A stretch of 64,000 nucleotides of DNA from Neophaeococcomyces mojaviensis. Lineage: Eukaryota; Ascomycota; Eurotiomycetes; Chaetothyriales. The stretch is from contig JAPDRQ010000128.1 of NCBI GenBank assembly GCA_030247915.1, positions 27,337 through 91,336 on the forward strand. The letters run 5' to 3'. This document shows, piece by piece, positions 32,284 through 44,240 of this stretch. A model generated the notes under the pieces. The model was not told the DNA's origin and did no database searches. It saw only the letters and a program-made list of their open reading frames with translations. Position numbers and translations under genes: made by a program. Each line of letters begins with the position of its first letter. The first letter of the stretch is position 1.

Positions 32284-32935
32284 TCATTTCACCTCGTAGT
32301 AATGCGCCATCTCTAATCCTGCCCGCTTAAACCCACACTTTACATAGAAACCTTCATTGGCCTCACTGCAATCTAGAATACACTTGTAGCACCCAACATT
32401 TTCTGCAACGTAGTCCAGCGCTTGAATGATCCTCAGACCAAGCTTCTTGCCTTGCTGATTCTTGTCGACAGCGATATCTTCGATGTGGCCGACCATACCC
32501 ATGTTATGGATGAACTTGCGTTCTACTATGACCGCACCAGTGCCAACTACTCTTGAGGAGGAGTCACAAATGACGAGAATGTAGTACGTATCGTTTCGGG
32601 AGGAGATGAAATCGTATTGCTGGTTGAACGAGTCTCTCGATGGTTCGCCTACTGTGGTAAGCACGCGGAGGCAGTCGAGGTAGCCTGTGGAAATTAATTG
32701 GTACGCCGTCTGTACAGTTGTATGGCTTCGCACCTGTGCTGTAGTCGCTTCTTCGCAAGGGCCGAATTGTGTAGCCGACCTCTCGGAGACTTGCTTTCAC
32801 CGCTGGTGAAATGAGAGCTGCTGAGAAGAGATCGACATCGTCGCCAGCAGCTGACACATGTGTCCCTACACCATTCTGCAGCACACCATTCGTGGTGGTT
32901 TGCGATGCTTCGGTTGACTTTGCTACTTCTGCCAT
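32284..32935 (-). CDS. GNA1: Glucosamine 6-phosphate N-acetyltransferase
   Basis: Acetylates glucosamine-6-phosphate from acetyl-CoA, a step to UDP-GlcNAc for chitin, N-glycans and GPI anchors. Exons 32935-32734 and 32684-32284, 49-bp intron, 200 residues. The join gives IRPLRRSDYSTGYLDCLRVLTTVG, the family's N-terminal signature. The GNAT core follows: IEDIAVDKNQQGKKLGLRII, where the QxxGxxG-type segment binds CoA, and the C-terminal EGFYVKCGFKRAG. I chose the Met in CACCATGG, a strong Kozak context, over one seven codons upstream. The leader of ~35 residues before LFSAALISP is variable in the family. The secreted phosphatase gene lies upstream on the same strand. Confidence 0.92.
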
Positions 32936-33288
32936 GGTGAAGACTACCAGCTTCAAGGCGGTGTCTTTGAGGGATTGGACAAATGTGTCTAAGTATTTGG
33001 AGTTTGTAAAGAGCGTAAAAGTAGGTCAAAGCACAAAGAATGTCTCGCAGATTATGCTAAGGTACGATCTTCACTTTTTACAATCGAACCTAAAAAGGCC
33101 AGGTCTGACATGCAGGGTTTGACCCTCTTCCCGTGGCCTGCATAACCAAGGCAAGTGTGCATGATTCTGAAACAGGGATGTTAAAAAAAAAGTGTCGGCT
33201 TGATTCGCTGCCACTTAGAGCCATGCAAGGTACAGAAGGTTACACAAGGCAAGTTTCACTCAAGATAGATCTGTCCTTGCCAGCGGTT
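32936..33288. other. GNA1 promoter region
   Basis: Non-coding stretch between the phosphatase stop and the GNA1 start, both on the minus strand. An A-run of nine (33183-33191) is present. No motif recognised. Confidence 0.4.
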
Positions 33289-34743
33289 TCACAGATACTG
33301 CGGTTGCAGAAAGGATATGCCACTTGGTGCATCATGAGACAAACCACAAACTTCCTTGAAGTTGCCATATTTCTCTCCTTTCTCTTGAACCATCTTCTTC
33401 CACTGTGTCATGCCAACGCTGCGAGCTAGTCCTCCGCCCAACATGCTCTTCTCAAGATCAACGACTCCGTCATTTATAGACAGCCGTACATACGATCTGC
33501 GGAGGTTCTGGCCAAGTCCAGTATTGCTGCAGGTTACCCGCTCGAAGATCAGTCTGCCGCCCATCGGCACCACATCGCTGGTCTTCCATTTTCGGTCCGT
33601 CTTAACCCTATCATTCGGCAGAAATCCAGCATTCTTGGGCTCATCTAATATACCTAGTGTCGCAAGAAGAGGCACGATATCGCCATCGTGTACGAAGCTG
33701 AAATACACGCCTATCGCATCATCATTTGCGAGCAGCGCTGTGGTCGCATTGAGCCACAGCCACCCCATTGTCCCTGCATAATCATTACCTGGGCCTGCTC
33801 TGTAGAAGTGTAACAAGTCTCGCCCATATTCAAAGTCAAGCCATTCCTGCTGAGTGAAAATGTCACACCAAGGACTCGAACCTCTCGCCAGAATCTCAAA
33901 ACCGCACATCTCCATCATGCCATAAACCTCGAGAGGTGAGAAGGACAGTCCTCCAGCGTCTTCCGCGAGCCTCTCCGCAATCGGGTTCGTAAACGACTCC
34001 TGCCATTTCGCAAGCTCGGCATACCCACGATCGTGACCATATGCCTTATCTTCAATGTATCGCAGGCATGTGTCGCCTGGTGTGAGGGTATCTGCTCCAC
34101 GATCAGCATCCTCAGGAATGATATGCAACTTCGCTGACAACTGCTCTTCCCACGAAGATCCAAAGAAACCGTCTGCGAAATTTCTGGCCGTAGCAACATC
34201 GCGATCTGAACTGCATGTCCAGAAATTTGTGGTCTTATTTGGATTGACCAGTGCGTCGTATGATTTTCGCAATTTGCGTCCGGTGATGCGGGCTTGAACC
34301 GTCCCTGCATACGGCCCCTTTGACGTGAGTTTCTCAAATTCAGGTGAGTCGATATTAGTGAAGTACGTCCAGTCGTTCAGAAATTCAAGTCTTCCTTTCA
34401 AATGGATGCCAGGTGCTTTGAGACGACCCATCAATGCTAGGTGCCGGGCACCAGCATTCTCGGTAGGGAATCTCTCTGCATGTCGAGCGATCATATGCAC
34501 TTGGTCGACTTCGCACTTCAACGGCAGTCTGTCGAAATGACCTTCTGAAACTCGTGCTACCCATGGACCATTGCCTCCGAGATGATAGAGTAGGTTCCAT
34601 GTTTTCGGTGCCAAGTTAGGACAGATATGGCCAAGGATAAGAGAATCACCTGATGGGCAGAATTTTTGTTGAATCCACGCTGCGTTTATGTAGAGAAACG
34701 ATGACGCCAGCACCGTAATGCTAAGCCATAGAATTCTTGTCAT
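33289..34743 (-). CDS. Secreted histidine acid phosphatase (phytase-like)
   Basis: A single exon, 484 residues from the Met chosen here. That start opens a signal peptide (MTRILWLSITVLASSFLYINAA); a Met ten codons upstream would put MYFFLTKHQV in front of it. The catalytic motif is ARHAERFPT (His nucleophile in RHxxRxP) and the proton-donor motif is FVHDGDIVP, with HDGD in place of HD. Cysteines are spread as expected for disulfide-bonded fungal acid phosphatases, and NxS/T sites occur (for example NKTT, NATT). It hydrolyses phosphomonoesters outside the cell or in the vacuole; substrate (phytate or general) is not decidable. Length is typical for the branch-2 histidine phosphatase family. 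Confidence 0.88.
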   Translation of the reverse strand: MTRILWLSITVLASSFLYINAAWIQQKFCPSGDSLILGHICPNLAPKTWNLLYHLGGNGPWVARVSEGHFDRLPLKCEVDQVHMIARHAERFPTENAGARHLALMGRLKAPGIHLKGRLEFLNDWTYFTNIDSPEFEKLTSKGPYAGTVQARITGRKLRKSYDALVNPNKTTNFWTCSSDRDVATARNFADGFFGSSWEEQLSAKLHIIPEDADRGADTLTPGDTCLRYIEDKAYGHDRGYAELAKWQESFTNPIAERLAEDAGGLSFSPLEVYGMMEMCGFEILARGSSPWCDIFTQQEWLDFEYGRDLLHFYRAGPGNDYAGTMGWLWLNATTALLANDDAIGVYFSFVHDGDIVPLLATLGILDEPKNAGFLPNDRVKTDRKWKTSDVVPMGGRLIFERVTCSNTGLGQNLRRSYVRLSINDGVVDLEKSMLGGGLARSVGMTQWKKMVQEKGEKYGNFKEVCGLSHDAPSGISFLQPQYL

Positions 34744-34773
34744 CACTTGGTGTTTTGTTAAGAAGAAGTACAT

Positions 34774-37540
34774 CTCGAAATGTTCAGTTGCGGTTGGAGC
34801 GACCGATGCATGGTAGAAAGATCAGGAGATCAATGAAGTAACCCAAGTTGTGTATAGCGAGTGCACGCACTTGTAGCGTCAGTAGCTAGGCCGTGTTGTG
34901 TAGGTTGTCTTGCGGCTGTGTAAGGATCGTAGAACGATGATAAATGTCACAAAAGATGTTTTAATCCACTCCTGTGACCGGAGGAAACCCACGAGCAAGC
35001 ACAACTCCAGCGCAAGTTTAGGATAGATGATAGTAGGATGGCTTCGCGTCTTACAATTTTAAGCAATGGTATCCAAGTCATCCTCACAGTAAAGCTGACT
35101 ACATGACTTCTACAAGTACAATTTTCTGGTGATCCGGGAGTGTCTTGGCATATCGGTACAAGCTGGCATGAATCGACCCCCAATCAGCAGCCCCTCGGTG
35201 CCAAGACGAGCGCGCAATCCACTATTTTTCACATCTGGACGACCGATATCAGATCGTTGCCTTTAGTACTGTGATAGAGCGCAAAAAGCAAATAATTAGA
35301 CGAATGTTCACTCCCAACGGTATATAGTGACATACGCAGTATTTCTCACCATTGAAGAACAGTATGTTAACCCAGATTGACCCTTTGCGGCATAGTAGGG
35401 TCAACTCTGAATATCCGGATCGTCACAGCTGCAAATGAGTACTTGTATGTTGGGCAATTACGTGAGTGAAAGAACAAAGATTGCCAGATGTCACAGCGTA
35501 TACAGCCGAGTTTTAGCAGTGCAGAATCTGATCCCATCACTCCGCGATCTTGTTTGGTTGCCGGATGACTGATGGCGAAGGTGATGCAAATCATCTTCGT
35601 GCTATTCGAGAAATTGACTGGTGGGCAAATAGCTCGAAGTTGCGCGTGAGTGATTGAAGGAGCTTCAGTAAGTCCCTGAATATTAGAGGGTTCGGTGTTA
35701 GATTGGACTAGCAGTTTCGGAAGAACAGCTGATAGGACTTTGTCACACGCGTTATTATAGATTCTTGTTGACGAAACATTAAAATACAACTTTGGAGGTT
35801 TGTAGGCCCACCAAAAAGGCAAACGGCAGCAGTGGTAGATTGAGTGTTCCCCCTTGGTTGCGGAAACTGCCAAGAAGGCTTGATGTCGCTGTGTCAATCA
35901 TTCTTTAGCATCTATAAGCTCTACGTGTGTAGACTGAACCTGCGAGCTCGGCGGCGATGGACCAACTGTGCGTCTCACCTTTGAGCACACAGCCCTGTTG
36001 GAGATGGATACAAATCAGGAATGCCGCTTGCACGGCTCTGATGATGCTTTGGCTTTTTTGCATTGCTCTTCACTGCGCATCGGTCCAATCAAGCGCTTAA
36101 AAGCAGCAGCATCATAGTAGCGAGAGCTTTGACAGCTAGCCAAGCACTGGAAGCAGGAACGCCGTCAAGTGGTTTATCATGTAAGCTGAAGGGAGGTCCC
36201 GGTCATGCATACAATGCCAGCAGTTACCTGGGTTACAGAGTGCCCTGTTGGTACCGAAAACAATTTAGGGCCCACTACGAGTTGCAGTTGAGTAGTCAGC
36301 TAACAGTAATGAAGCAGTGGCATCACTGTTTGTAGTCTTTGGAGAGCTTGTTCGTTTAGCCGGCCCTGCAACTAGCAAAGAACGACATCACGATGTCCTT
36401 GCACCGGATTTGTTTACGACATGCATTCAATCTCGCTGCTTGTAAGGAGTCACTCATTTCTAGGCGGGAGGGTGAGCGCTGTTGTCGCTTGTAAAGGTTT
36501 GCTTTAGTGAAAATTGTTCGAATGGTTACTTCAGCCGCAGTAGTTCCTCGCCCGCGCTTTGCAAAAAGTAGCGCCAGACATGGTACAGGAGTCGGCATTA
36601 TGATTCCTGCTGGTGATCAAAGAGTGCTTAGAGTTCTCACCCGTGTGGAACTAGTTGTTCTGGCCGGTTGCTTTAACGATCGATGCCAATTCTGAGTTGA
36701 GTGTTTCCATGCCGGGTAAAGCGCGTGCATTTTTTCCACCTCTGATAATGTGGTGTTTGTGTGAGCTTTTGAGCTCTGAGCTCATGAAATGACAAGAATC
36801 TGGACAATGTTAGGGGATGCCTCAACAATGCAGCTGTCGGTCCAGAGCAGATGGACTTCAATCCACCCAAACTCAAAAGTCATAGTCGACAAGCAAGAGC
36901 AGGTACGAAGTAGAACCAACAAAATAGACTGAAAATAGGTGGTCTTTCGCTTGCTTCCCCGGGCCTTTCCTTTTGCGTAAGGCGAGAATACTAGTCGTTG
37001 GCAGGTTAGTAAGCGAGTATGTGCTAATAAACGCGGAGATCGGACTGCGCCATTCACCTTCAGTCTCCCCCGCTCGTCAATCGACAACCACAAGCTTTCC
37101 GTTACTCTCCAGTCCTTCTCTCACCATTCAAACTTCACACTCTTACGCATATTTCGAGTTTTAGACCAGCTCGATAACACAAATAGCAAAACCCAATAGG
37201 TGGAATGCAATCGACGCAAATTCGCCAAATATGCACTTGCCTGTTGCGCTTTATGACCAACATCCATCAGCCCCTTGCTACTGTCGTCATAATTGAATTG
37301 CCTGTGCTAACGCAGTTCAAGCTTTTTGTCATTCTTGGATCCTCTGCGCGTACAACTTTGGACAATTAGCGGCTCCACTCCGGGAGCACCACTTGATGGT
37401 CATTACATAGAAGTAATCTCATTGCAACGAGTATGATATTGTATGCGTACCAGATCTTGATTCCAACCCTTATCGCGCATTTGAGGCTGCGGTCTGGCCT
37501 TGTATAGACAAATCGTGGTGTCACAAAACGACTAAATACC
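34774..37540. other. Left part of a gene desert
   Basis: No gene can be supported. The longest frame (176 codons, minus, 35367-35897) has no domain, signal peptide or family resemblance. Left end is the promoter of the phosphatase. Confidence 0.4.
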
Positions 37541-39390
37541 TTACGTGGTGGTGATATTGCCTGCCTCTACTAATATCGATCCTCTTCCCTGATTAGAAGG
37601 CCTTGCTGATCGTGATATGCCCTCCAGCAGCCCTTCCGCAGGCATAGATACTTCTGACAGTGCGTACAGTAATCGTGGGTCTTGCTGGTGTACGTCTTTT
37701 TGCCCTCTGAGTTCGTGATATCGCCCAGAGGATTGCGCCTGATATACTCGCGAGGTTGACAGGCTCCCCAGGCACAATGCTTGCGTATCTTAACTAGATC
37801 TGGTATGTGGACGTCCTCTGCGACCTTAATAAGGCCCTCTATGAGTTGAGTAAGAAAGCGATCGCGATCTCGTCGATCCTTAATAGTTTAAGCCTAATAT
37901 CGCTTCCAGATGATAAAGGCATTAATATGACAGATATCGATGATGAATTCGATGAATTTTTTGGTCCATTTGGCCTGGTAGGGTCGTCGTACGCTCTTGT
38001 ACGCTCGTAGGCGGTTATAGAGGTCTGTATTGCCCATATATTAATTGTAATCAACTGTAATCCTTGGTTAACTAACTCGAGCCATCGTAAAGCCAGGTAG
38101 TATCGTCCTGGTGGAGTGATTCGCTCTTATATATCGATTTACTAGTACCATATCGTACGGACTATAGACTGTGGATATAAAGGATACGATATGCTGTCGT
38201 TCGTAGTCTTTCCAGATCATATAAGCCACTAAATCGTCCACGATAAGGGCCGTACGTTGATCTCTCCGTAATTCGGAGCCAAATCTATACTTGATTGCGA
38301 GTAATATTGGTGGAAATCTAGGTGTATTAGCCCTCGTAGTACCACAGATACTAATATTGATCGTTAACAGCGCTCTAGCTAGTGGTACATCAACGAAGAG
38401 GTTGTCCATATAGCAGACGAACCTCTGATGCCTCCATTCAGCCGTAACTCGCTCGCAAAGCACGTATGCTGTTGCCTTTTAAGGTGGAAGCATAATTAGG
38501 AAGGCCTGGTCATTGTTCGTACCTCTCTTCCTCTTTCGAACGCTCCTAGTTGGTATGTCAATCTCGATACCCTCAGGGACCCCCTCGAGGCCATTTTGAC
38601 TGGACGACACTGTAAAATCGTGTAGAAGACCTCCGTAGCTACAGAGAGCAAATACGCAGAAGCCTTCGCCAGCGGGCTTATGCCTCATACGATATTTGTC
38701 CCTCTGGCGACCGTGGAACTCGATAGTGGACTCGTCAACGGTCAAATGGCTTCCTGGAATTAGGATCGCCTTAAATCGACTGCGTACGAGGTCTAGAGCA
38801 GTTTAAACCTTCCTAAACCAGGTAGTACATTCTCTATCCAATATAGTATCACTATCAACTGCGAGATATCGTTCGATAGCCTTGAAACGCTGATAACCAA
38901 TCATCCGTGTACGTAGACCTTTAATCGACCATATATCCTGCATTTAAGTCGTTACAGGCGTACTCTTAATCATCTGTAGTCGACAAGCTAGCCAACGCCT
39001 TATCTCGATATCTATTATCTCCTTCTATGGTCGTTTACGATTAATATCGCGTTTTGCACGGATATTAGTATGATATACGAGTTGGTTGAGGATACATTAG
39101 AAAAAGAGTAAAAACAGTTATACAGGCGACCACGATACCTGCATTGGATCTCGTAGCTCCCAATCTCGATAGGGCACTTCTAATCGACCTTGCCAATGCG
39201 GTACAGGTCGTTGTAACTGCGTACGTACGTCCTGGATTGAGATACTGCCCACAGCAGGTGTCGAGGTCGGGTCAAAATTGGCCTCGGCGAGATCGCGTTG
39301 TTCACTGAGTATTTGAAGATCGAACTGTCCACCAACACCAGGCATTTTGAATACAAGTCGTTGGTATGTACGTGTACGGGACAACAAGGC
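37541..39390 (-). pseudogene. Relic of a piggyBac-like (DDE_Tnp_1_7) transposase
   Basis: Translation of the minus strand across several frames gives, in order: a divergent N-terminal part; QRFKAIERYLAV and WFRKV-stop-TALDL; LTVDESTIEFHGRQRDKYRM with KPAGEGFCVFALC, the first catalytic Asp block; FVCYMDNLFVDVPLARALL, the second; YMIWKDYERQ and a third Asp; MGNTDLYNRLRAYKSVRRPYQ; and a cysteine-rich end (HCAWGAC, YCTHCQKYLC, GCWRAYH) like the C-terminal zinc motif of piggyBac proteins. In-frame stops break it, so it is dead. About 600 codons are spanned, near full length. I did not find convincing terminal inverted repeats or TTAA target duplications. Confidence 0.8.
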
Positions 39391-41955
39391 GATTCGAATG
39401 ATACCATTGATACGACCATTGGGCTACGTGGTGGCTATCAAATGATGGTGGAAGAACAGGGGGTCGAACTGCTAGCGTGGGATATTTGAGTTTGGCTAAT
39501 TGTCCAAAGTTGTACGCGCAGAGGATACGCCTACCAATTTCGATTGGGGCTTGTATTTCTCTTAGACCGAACTCAAACCAGTAGTGTGAACGGCCAATGC
39601 TCGAATGTTATCAACATGCGCGCACCATGCTGACGGCTTCACTGGAAGCGCGTCCATATCGCAACCGGCAGATTGACTATCTAACAAACTATCTAGATAA
39701 GAGATCGAGTCAAGCTCGCCTAGGGCACATGCACCTCGGAGAGCACGCGGTCCGTAAGCGCCCTCTCTAATCATAACGCACGAAACCCTTGACCAAGGCC
39801 GCCACCATAAACTCTGGGCTGTATCGATCACTTTGACGGCGTGCGCTCTTAGTGCTTTGTGTCATTTGGTTTCAGACCATCCGGAAGCTACCTCGCTGCT
39901 GCATGTCTGCAGATCCAGCTTGTTGTCCACATTCGTATGGCGCATTAAAAACATGTTCTGTCCTTGATCATCCACACTAAGTACCATATAACTATACAGT
40001 CCCGTCATAGCGGCTTGGCTGAGCGATCCTCGTTGGTTCAGGAGCCGTAATGGCAAAGGGTGACAGCATTTATTGCTTCGCCTCTCAGTTCAAGCGAACC
40101 GGGGAATTCAGTCCATGAGACGTTCGGAGTCATGGCACCTAACTTTTGAGGATCAGCACGATTCACACCTCCGTGCACTCGCACAACCTTGGTACAAGCT
40201 AAGTAGCCACAAGGCCACTAAAAACGCCACTAACTCTGCATCGCACCAAGGGTCTGACATCTCGCGTAGCCTCTTTCCCCGAAGTCGTTCACCCACGTCC
40301 GCCACTTTGATGATACCGTCATCACAATCCTGTAATTGAAGGGTCATCCTTTGCTAAGTATTTCGCAGATTCTCATACCTGGTCAAAATTGAATCTGGCC
40401 ACGAGTTTTTGGCGCCATGATCGTTGTTCAGGCTGTTGTTCGTCCAAGCAAAAGTACTTGTTGGCCTCCACAGTGTGGACCCTGTTCACTGTGATGAATT
40501 TCGAGCTGCCATGTTGGTTTATCGTTCCTGCATTCACAGTCAGGTCTGATCATGATTCGAGGACTGACTTTACTGCGTTTACGTATCCAGTATCAACTTG
40601 TTCTAGTCCCAGAACTTTCGTTTTGAGGATGTTGCAAAGCCTCAATTTCATGTTGGCAAATCTAGCTTCTCAACCTATGCCTGCTCGCCATACCTGGCTC
40701 CAGCGCGGTCGCAGTCATCCACATGATTGAGATATTCCTGCAGGCTTTCCATGAAACAAGCCACGACGCCCAGACGCCCAGACGCCCAGACGCCCAGACC
40801 TCCATTTCTGTGGGTATTGATTTGCGGCGCTCTACTTTGCGCCTTATCATTTATAGTAATTACCCGCAAACTACTGGCAGGAAGTTTTGCCTTAGCCACC
40901 AGCCCTGGTGGACTCACAGTGTGCTTGAAGACTTATGGTTGCTGGCAGTCCACACTAGTCTTCATGAAAGGACAAGTCTCATAGCCTGCAGCGAACAGCC
41001 ATGCGACCAAGCCCTTCCTCTCATGCTAGCAAGGGTGGGGCCCACTATACGATTCGATGCAAACGCTTGCTTGGCTAATAAGAGGTAAGCCTCTCCACGT
41101 TTTCCAGCGGATGTGAAGGTCGACTAGATTACCTTGAGCAATGATCGACCGCTCATGGATTCAAATGTTAGGATCCGCCTTACATAGCAGTTTTGTTGTT
41201 CATTTTCAACAGAGACGAGTAGTAGGCTCTGAAGATGGACACAGCCTGGGAAAAGCTACGGCGTCTGGTCTGCAAATATGCCTCTGTCCACGCTGAACAT
41301 CGCATCAACTGAACGCTCTCATCCTTCATTTTCGGTTTTACATGGCACTGATACTAATTAGGCAGTCGTTGATCTTCGCTCCTCTGGCATCTCACACCTG
41401 TTCAATTCAAACATTCCTTGTCCAAAATCGGTGTCGCTGACCAGGTCTAAGCAGTAGAATCTTGCAAGCGGAGTTCAGAACAACAAGACTGATCGTCGCA
41501 ACCAGATCCCTTGTGCCTCAAGCCTCAAACGAAGCCGATTCATCTCTTCCAGTATATTACCTTGATTCAGCGATCAAGCTGACAAGTACTATCACATTGG
41601 CTGCTCTCTCATGTCCAGTAACGACGACGATCAACATTGACAAACAGTCTGCATAGACGAATAGAGGGGTTCGGAGCTGTATACACTTGTTACTGGATGG
41701 AACCGCATTGTAGTACTTTGGGAAGAATGCATGGCTTCGAGGGCAATCTAGCTGTTGCAATCACAGAGATAATTGCCTGTTACTGAAGTTAAAACCAAGC
41801 TCCGGTGTAGAGCGCTGTGTGCGGTGCAATTGCAGACATTGCGCCATATAACATTAACAGCTTCCGATAGTGTTCCCAGCATTAACTAGACGGTTGGATC
41901 TTGAGAAAATTATCTAGGTCTTCTCAACGATTTTACGAGAGGGGTCTTTCTGAAG
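39391..41955. other. Right part of the gene desert
   Basis: No gene is called. A minus-strand stretch at 39562-40056 reads open in two pieces (..VIDTAQSLWWRPWSRV.., ..VDNIRALAVHTTG..) separated by a stop and could be a relic of an unidentified gene. It also holds the 8-bp tandem repeat at 40765-40799. Confidence 0.35.
40765..40799 (+). repeat. GACGCCCA tandem repeat, 4.4 copies
   Basis: Perfect 8-bp units, unusually GC-rich for this gene-poor region. Confidence 0.95.
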
Positions 41956-43065
41956 ATGTCTTCTGCGGCGATAACATCGCCGACAGACAATGAATCCGCC
42001 ACAGGTTCTGGGGCGGATAGCATGAAGCGAAGTAAATTGGGGTACCATCGGACTGCGGTGGCTTGTGGTAAGCCATTCGATTACACCGTGCTATTAATCC
42101 GACTGAAGTTCCATAACAGGCCATTGCCGACGACGCAAAATTCGATGCATACCTTCTGCAGATCCGACAGAAACAAGGTGCCAAAATTGCATTCGGCTGA
42201 AGAAAGAGTGTCAATTCTATCCTGTTGACCAGGCTGGAACAAACACGAGAAAGAGCAGGTCGGAGTCAAGACTTGATTCTAGTTCGCATGAACTAGACGC
42301 TACCGAAACTTCGTCATCTTCAACAATACCAGGCTCTGTGATCACAGAACTGAATGAGACTGAGGTATGGGGGCAAGCGTCAACGAATAATGGATGGATG
42401 AATGGCAATGCGATTGCTCCATCGTCTGGTAAGCTCACTCCTTTGTCTTTCCAATTTACGAAGTAGTGCTGACCTAAGCAGCCGCACATTTCGAACACGA
42501 AAATAACCTGCAGCATCAAGGCTGGATCACGTCTCCAACGCAAGCCCAAATGCATAGCCAATCTCAGCAACACGTATCACACTCCAACATGGGCTCTGAT
42601 GCGTACTGGGTATCGAGTGGCCCAACTGGAACATTACACTACCAACAACCTCCCCCTCATGCGATTACATCTGTAACTGGTCAATACCCTCCCGATGCGC
42701 AAGGACTCTACCATAACCAAATTTATGAAGAGGGCTCGGCGAGGCAGAGTTTCAGTGGTGTGCCAGCGGTACATGCAGACCATCACTTTCACAATCATGA
42801 TTTTTCACAAAATGAAAGAAGAATGACAATGCCTGCAAATATTTATGGTCAAGCTGGTGACCCGAATATGAACATACAAACGAGTCCTCCAATTACTCAA
42901 GGACAAGGCTCGTATGCGTACAACCAGAAATTTCTGTCTCAATTTGCGCAAAATCCTCAGGGCGGGAATTGGTTTCCCGCTCCGATGCCTCAACAAGGAT
43001 TTCAACAGCAAAACCCGACCTCACAACGCAATCCATACCCAAAACTTCCGTCGACTCCTGGGTGA
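41956..43065 (+). CDS. Zn2Cys6 transcription factor
   Basis: Three exons: 41956-42067, 42120-42428 and 42482-43065, with introns of 52 and 53 bp; 334 residues. The first join restores GYHRTAVACGHCRRRKIRC, and the cluster uses Cys 37, 40, 47, 58, 61 and 68 (C-x2-C-x6-C-x10-C-x2-C-x6-C), followed by QFYPVDQ. This start, with the cluster at residues 37-68, is characteristic of a conserved fungal subgroup. The remainder is Gln/Asn/Pro/Ser-rich and disordered; no fungal-specific TF domain is present, so the protein is short. Targets are unknown. Splice sites were placed by motif and frame. A short, differently coded echo of residues SQQHVSHSN lies downstream at 43301-43327. Confidence 0.82.
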
Positions 43066-43739
43066 GAATACTTCAGCCAGGCGACCGTTTGTCCTTCACA
43101 AATGATACCCCTGTTCAAACGGACTTTGCGCAGTGATCTGACGGCGTCAAGTTTGTAAGGTACCTTTTGAGTTGGCTACCTCTGTCAGTGTTTTCCATTT
43201 CAGGAGTTCTGGATATTAAACTTACCCTTCGAAACTACAAAGCTATAATCATGGCTTGTTTTGGCCAATCCAACTAGTCGAGCATCCAGCGCGGTTAGAC
43301 TCGCAACAGCATGTCAGTCATTCTAATTTGAAAATGCGATTAGCATTTTACGCGAAATCCGATCCAGGCGGATTACAGCTCACATTTTTTTCACCAAGGC
43401 AGCGGCAAGAGCCCCCAGAATTGTTGTTACCATCCTACCTGCAGAATCGAGTTCACCTTTTCGAACGGACTAAATCAAATTCAGCGCAGGAGCAGTTAAG
43501 ATATCAGAGCTCAACCGATTTAAGAATATTCTTCAACCATTCTTGGACTTCCGGTGCAAGCTAGAAAAATGCTTCAATTTTTCTTTTCGTTCTTTGTTTT
43601 TCCTATGGCGCTTTCTGCACACTCCGTCACTTTTGCCAACTACATCATGACCAACTATGCCATACAGAGTACTATCTGTGCGTGGTATTCTTGAATATTC
43701 TGATCTCAAGATAATCTTTTCAATTCCTTTCAAAATTTC
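43066..43739. other. Gap downstream of the Zn2Cys6 gene
   Basis: Probably 3' UTR and decayed sequence. One plus-strand frame (43256-43564) contains the nine-residue echo mentioned under the preceding gene. No domain. Confidence 0.35.
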
Positions 43740-44240
43740 CTTCCGCTTCGGGAGCTCCTCAACCTGTTCCAGCCGAGGCAGGAGAGCATTGACTTCGCTC
43801 AGGGCTTGGGCATGCAACTCATCTGCTGGCTTGCACAAATGGTGCTACTTATCCACATCATCGCCGACAGCCTTGCTAAGGTGCAGAGTTGATAATGCTA
43901 GGATACTGTGCATCAGAAAAGGAAAAGTGAGGGCATAATTGAGTGTGGTAAGGTCAAAAATGGCTCTATGCGTGTCGCTTGTAACGAATATGGCCTGGGC
44001 GTGAGACTGCTAATGCTGTAGTAGATCGATGTAGATGAACTTATGAGTATTTCCTGCAAGAGACTGAGGCAGTGGGATACTGATTGGACAGTTAGAAGAT
44101 CTCTGGGCTTCAGGAATTGCTGTTTGAGATAGGATGGAACCGCGGTCGGGTGATGAGGACGAACGGGCGCCTTCGTCCTGGTATGGGCAGCGACACCCCA
44201 CTGTCCAGCAGTTGACGCACGAGTGCCGCTGTTCATCACA
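43740..44240 (-). pseudogene. Dead Zn2Cys6 regulator, paralogue of the gene at 51945-53203
   Basis: Begins after an AG acceptor with CDEQRHSCVNC, then GCRCPYQDE, the second half of a zinc cluster. This matches CDETRPSCVNC and GRECPYQDE of the intact gene. Further along, IDLLQH-stop-QSHAQ and LNYALTFPFLMHSILALSTLHLS match VELLQQWLTETY and FNHALAFPFLMHGILANAALHLS. A TAG stands where the intact protein has Trp (TGG to TAG), and another in-frame stop follows near 43845. I could not find the exon with the first three cysteines nearby. Clearly non-functional. Confidence 0.8.

Noticed and set aside
32040..32330. Frame with a Thr-Asn repeat
   Set aside because: The repeat is the TACCAA microsatellite read in one frame.
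35367..35897. 176-codon minus frame in the gene desert
   Set aside because: No recognisable domain and no supporting context; length alone is not evidence.
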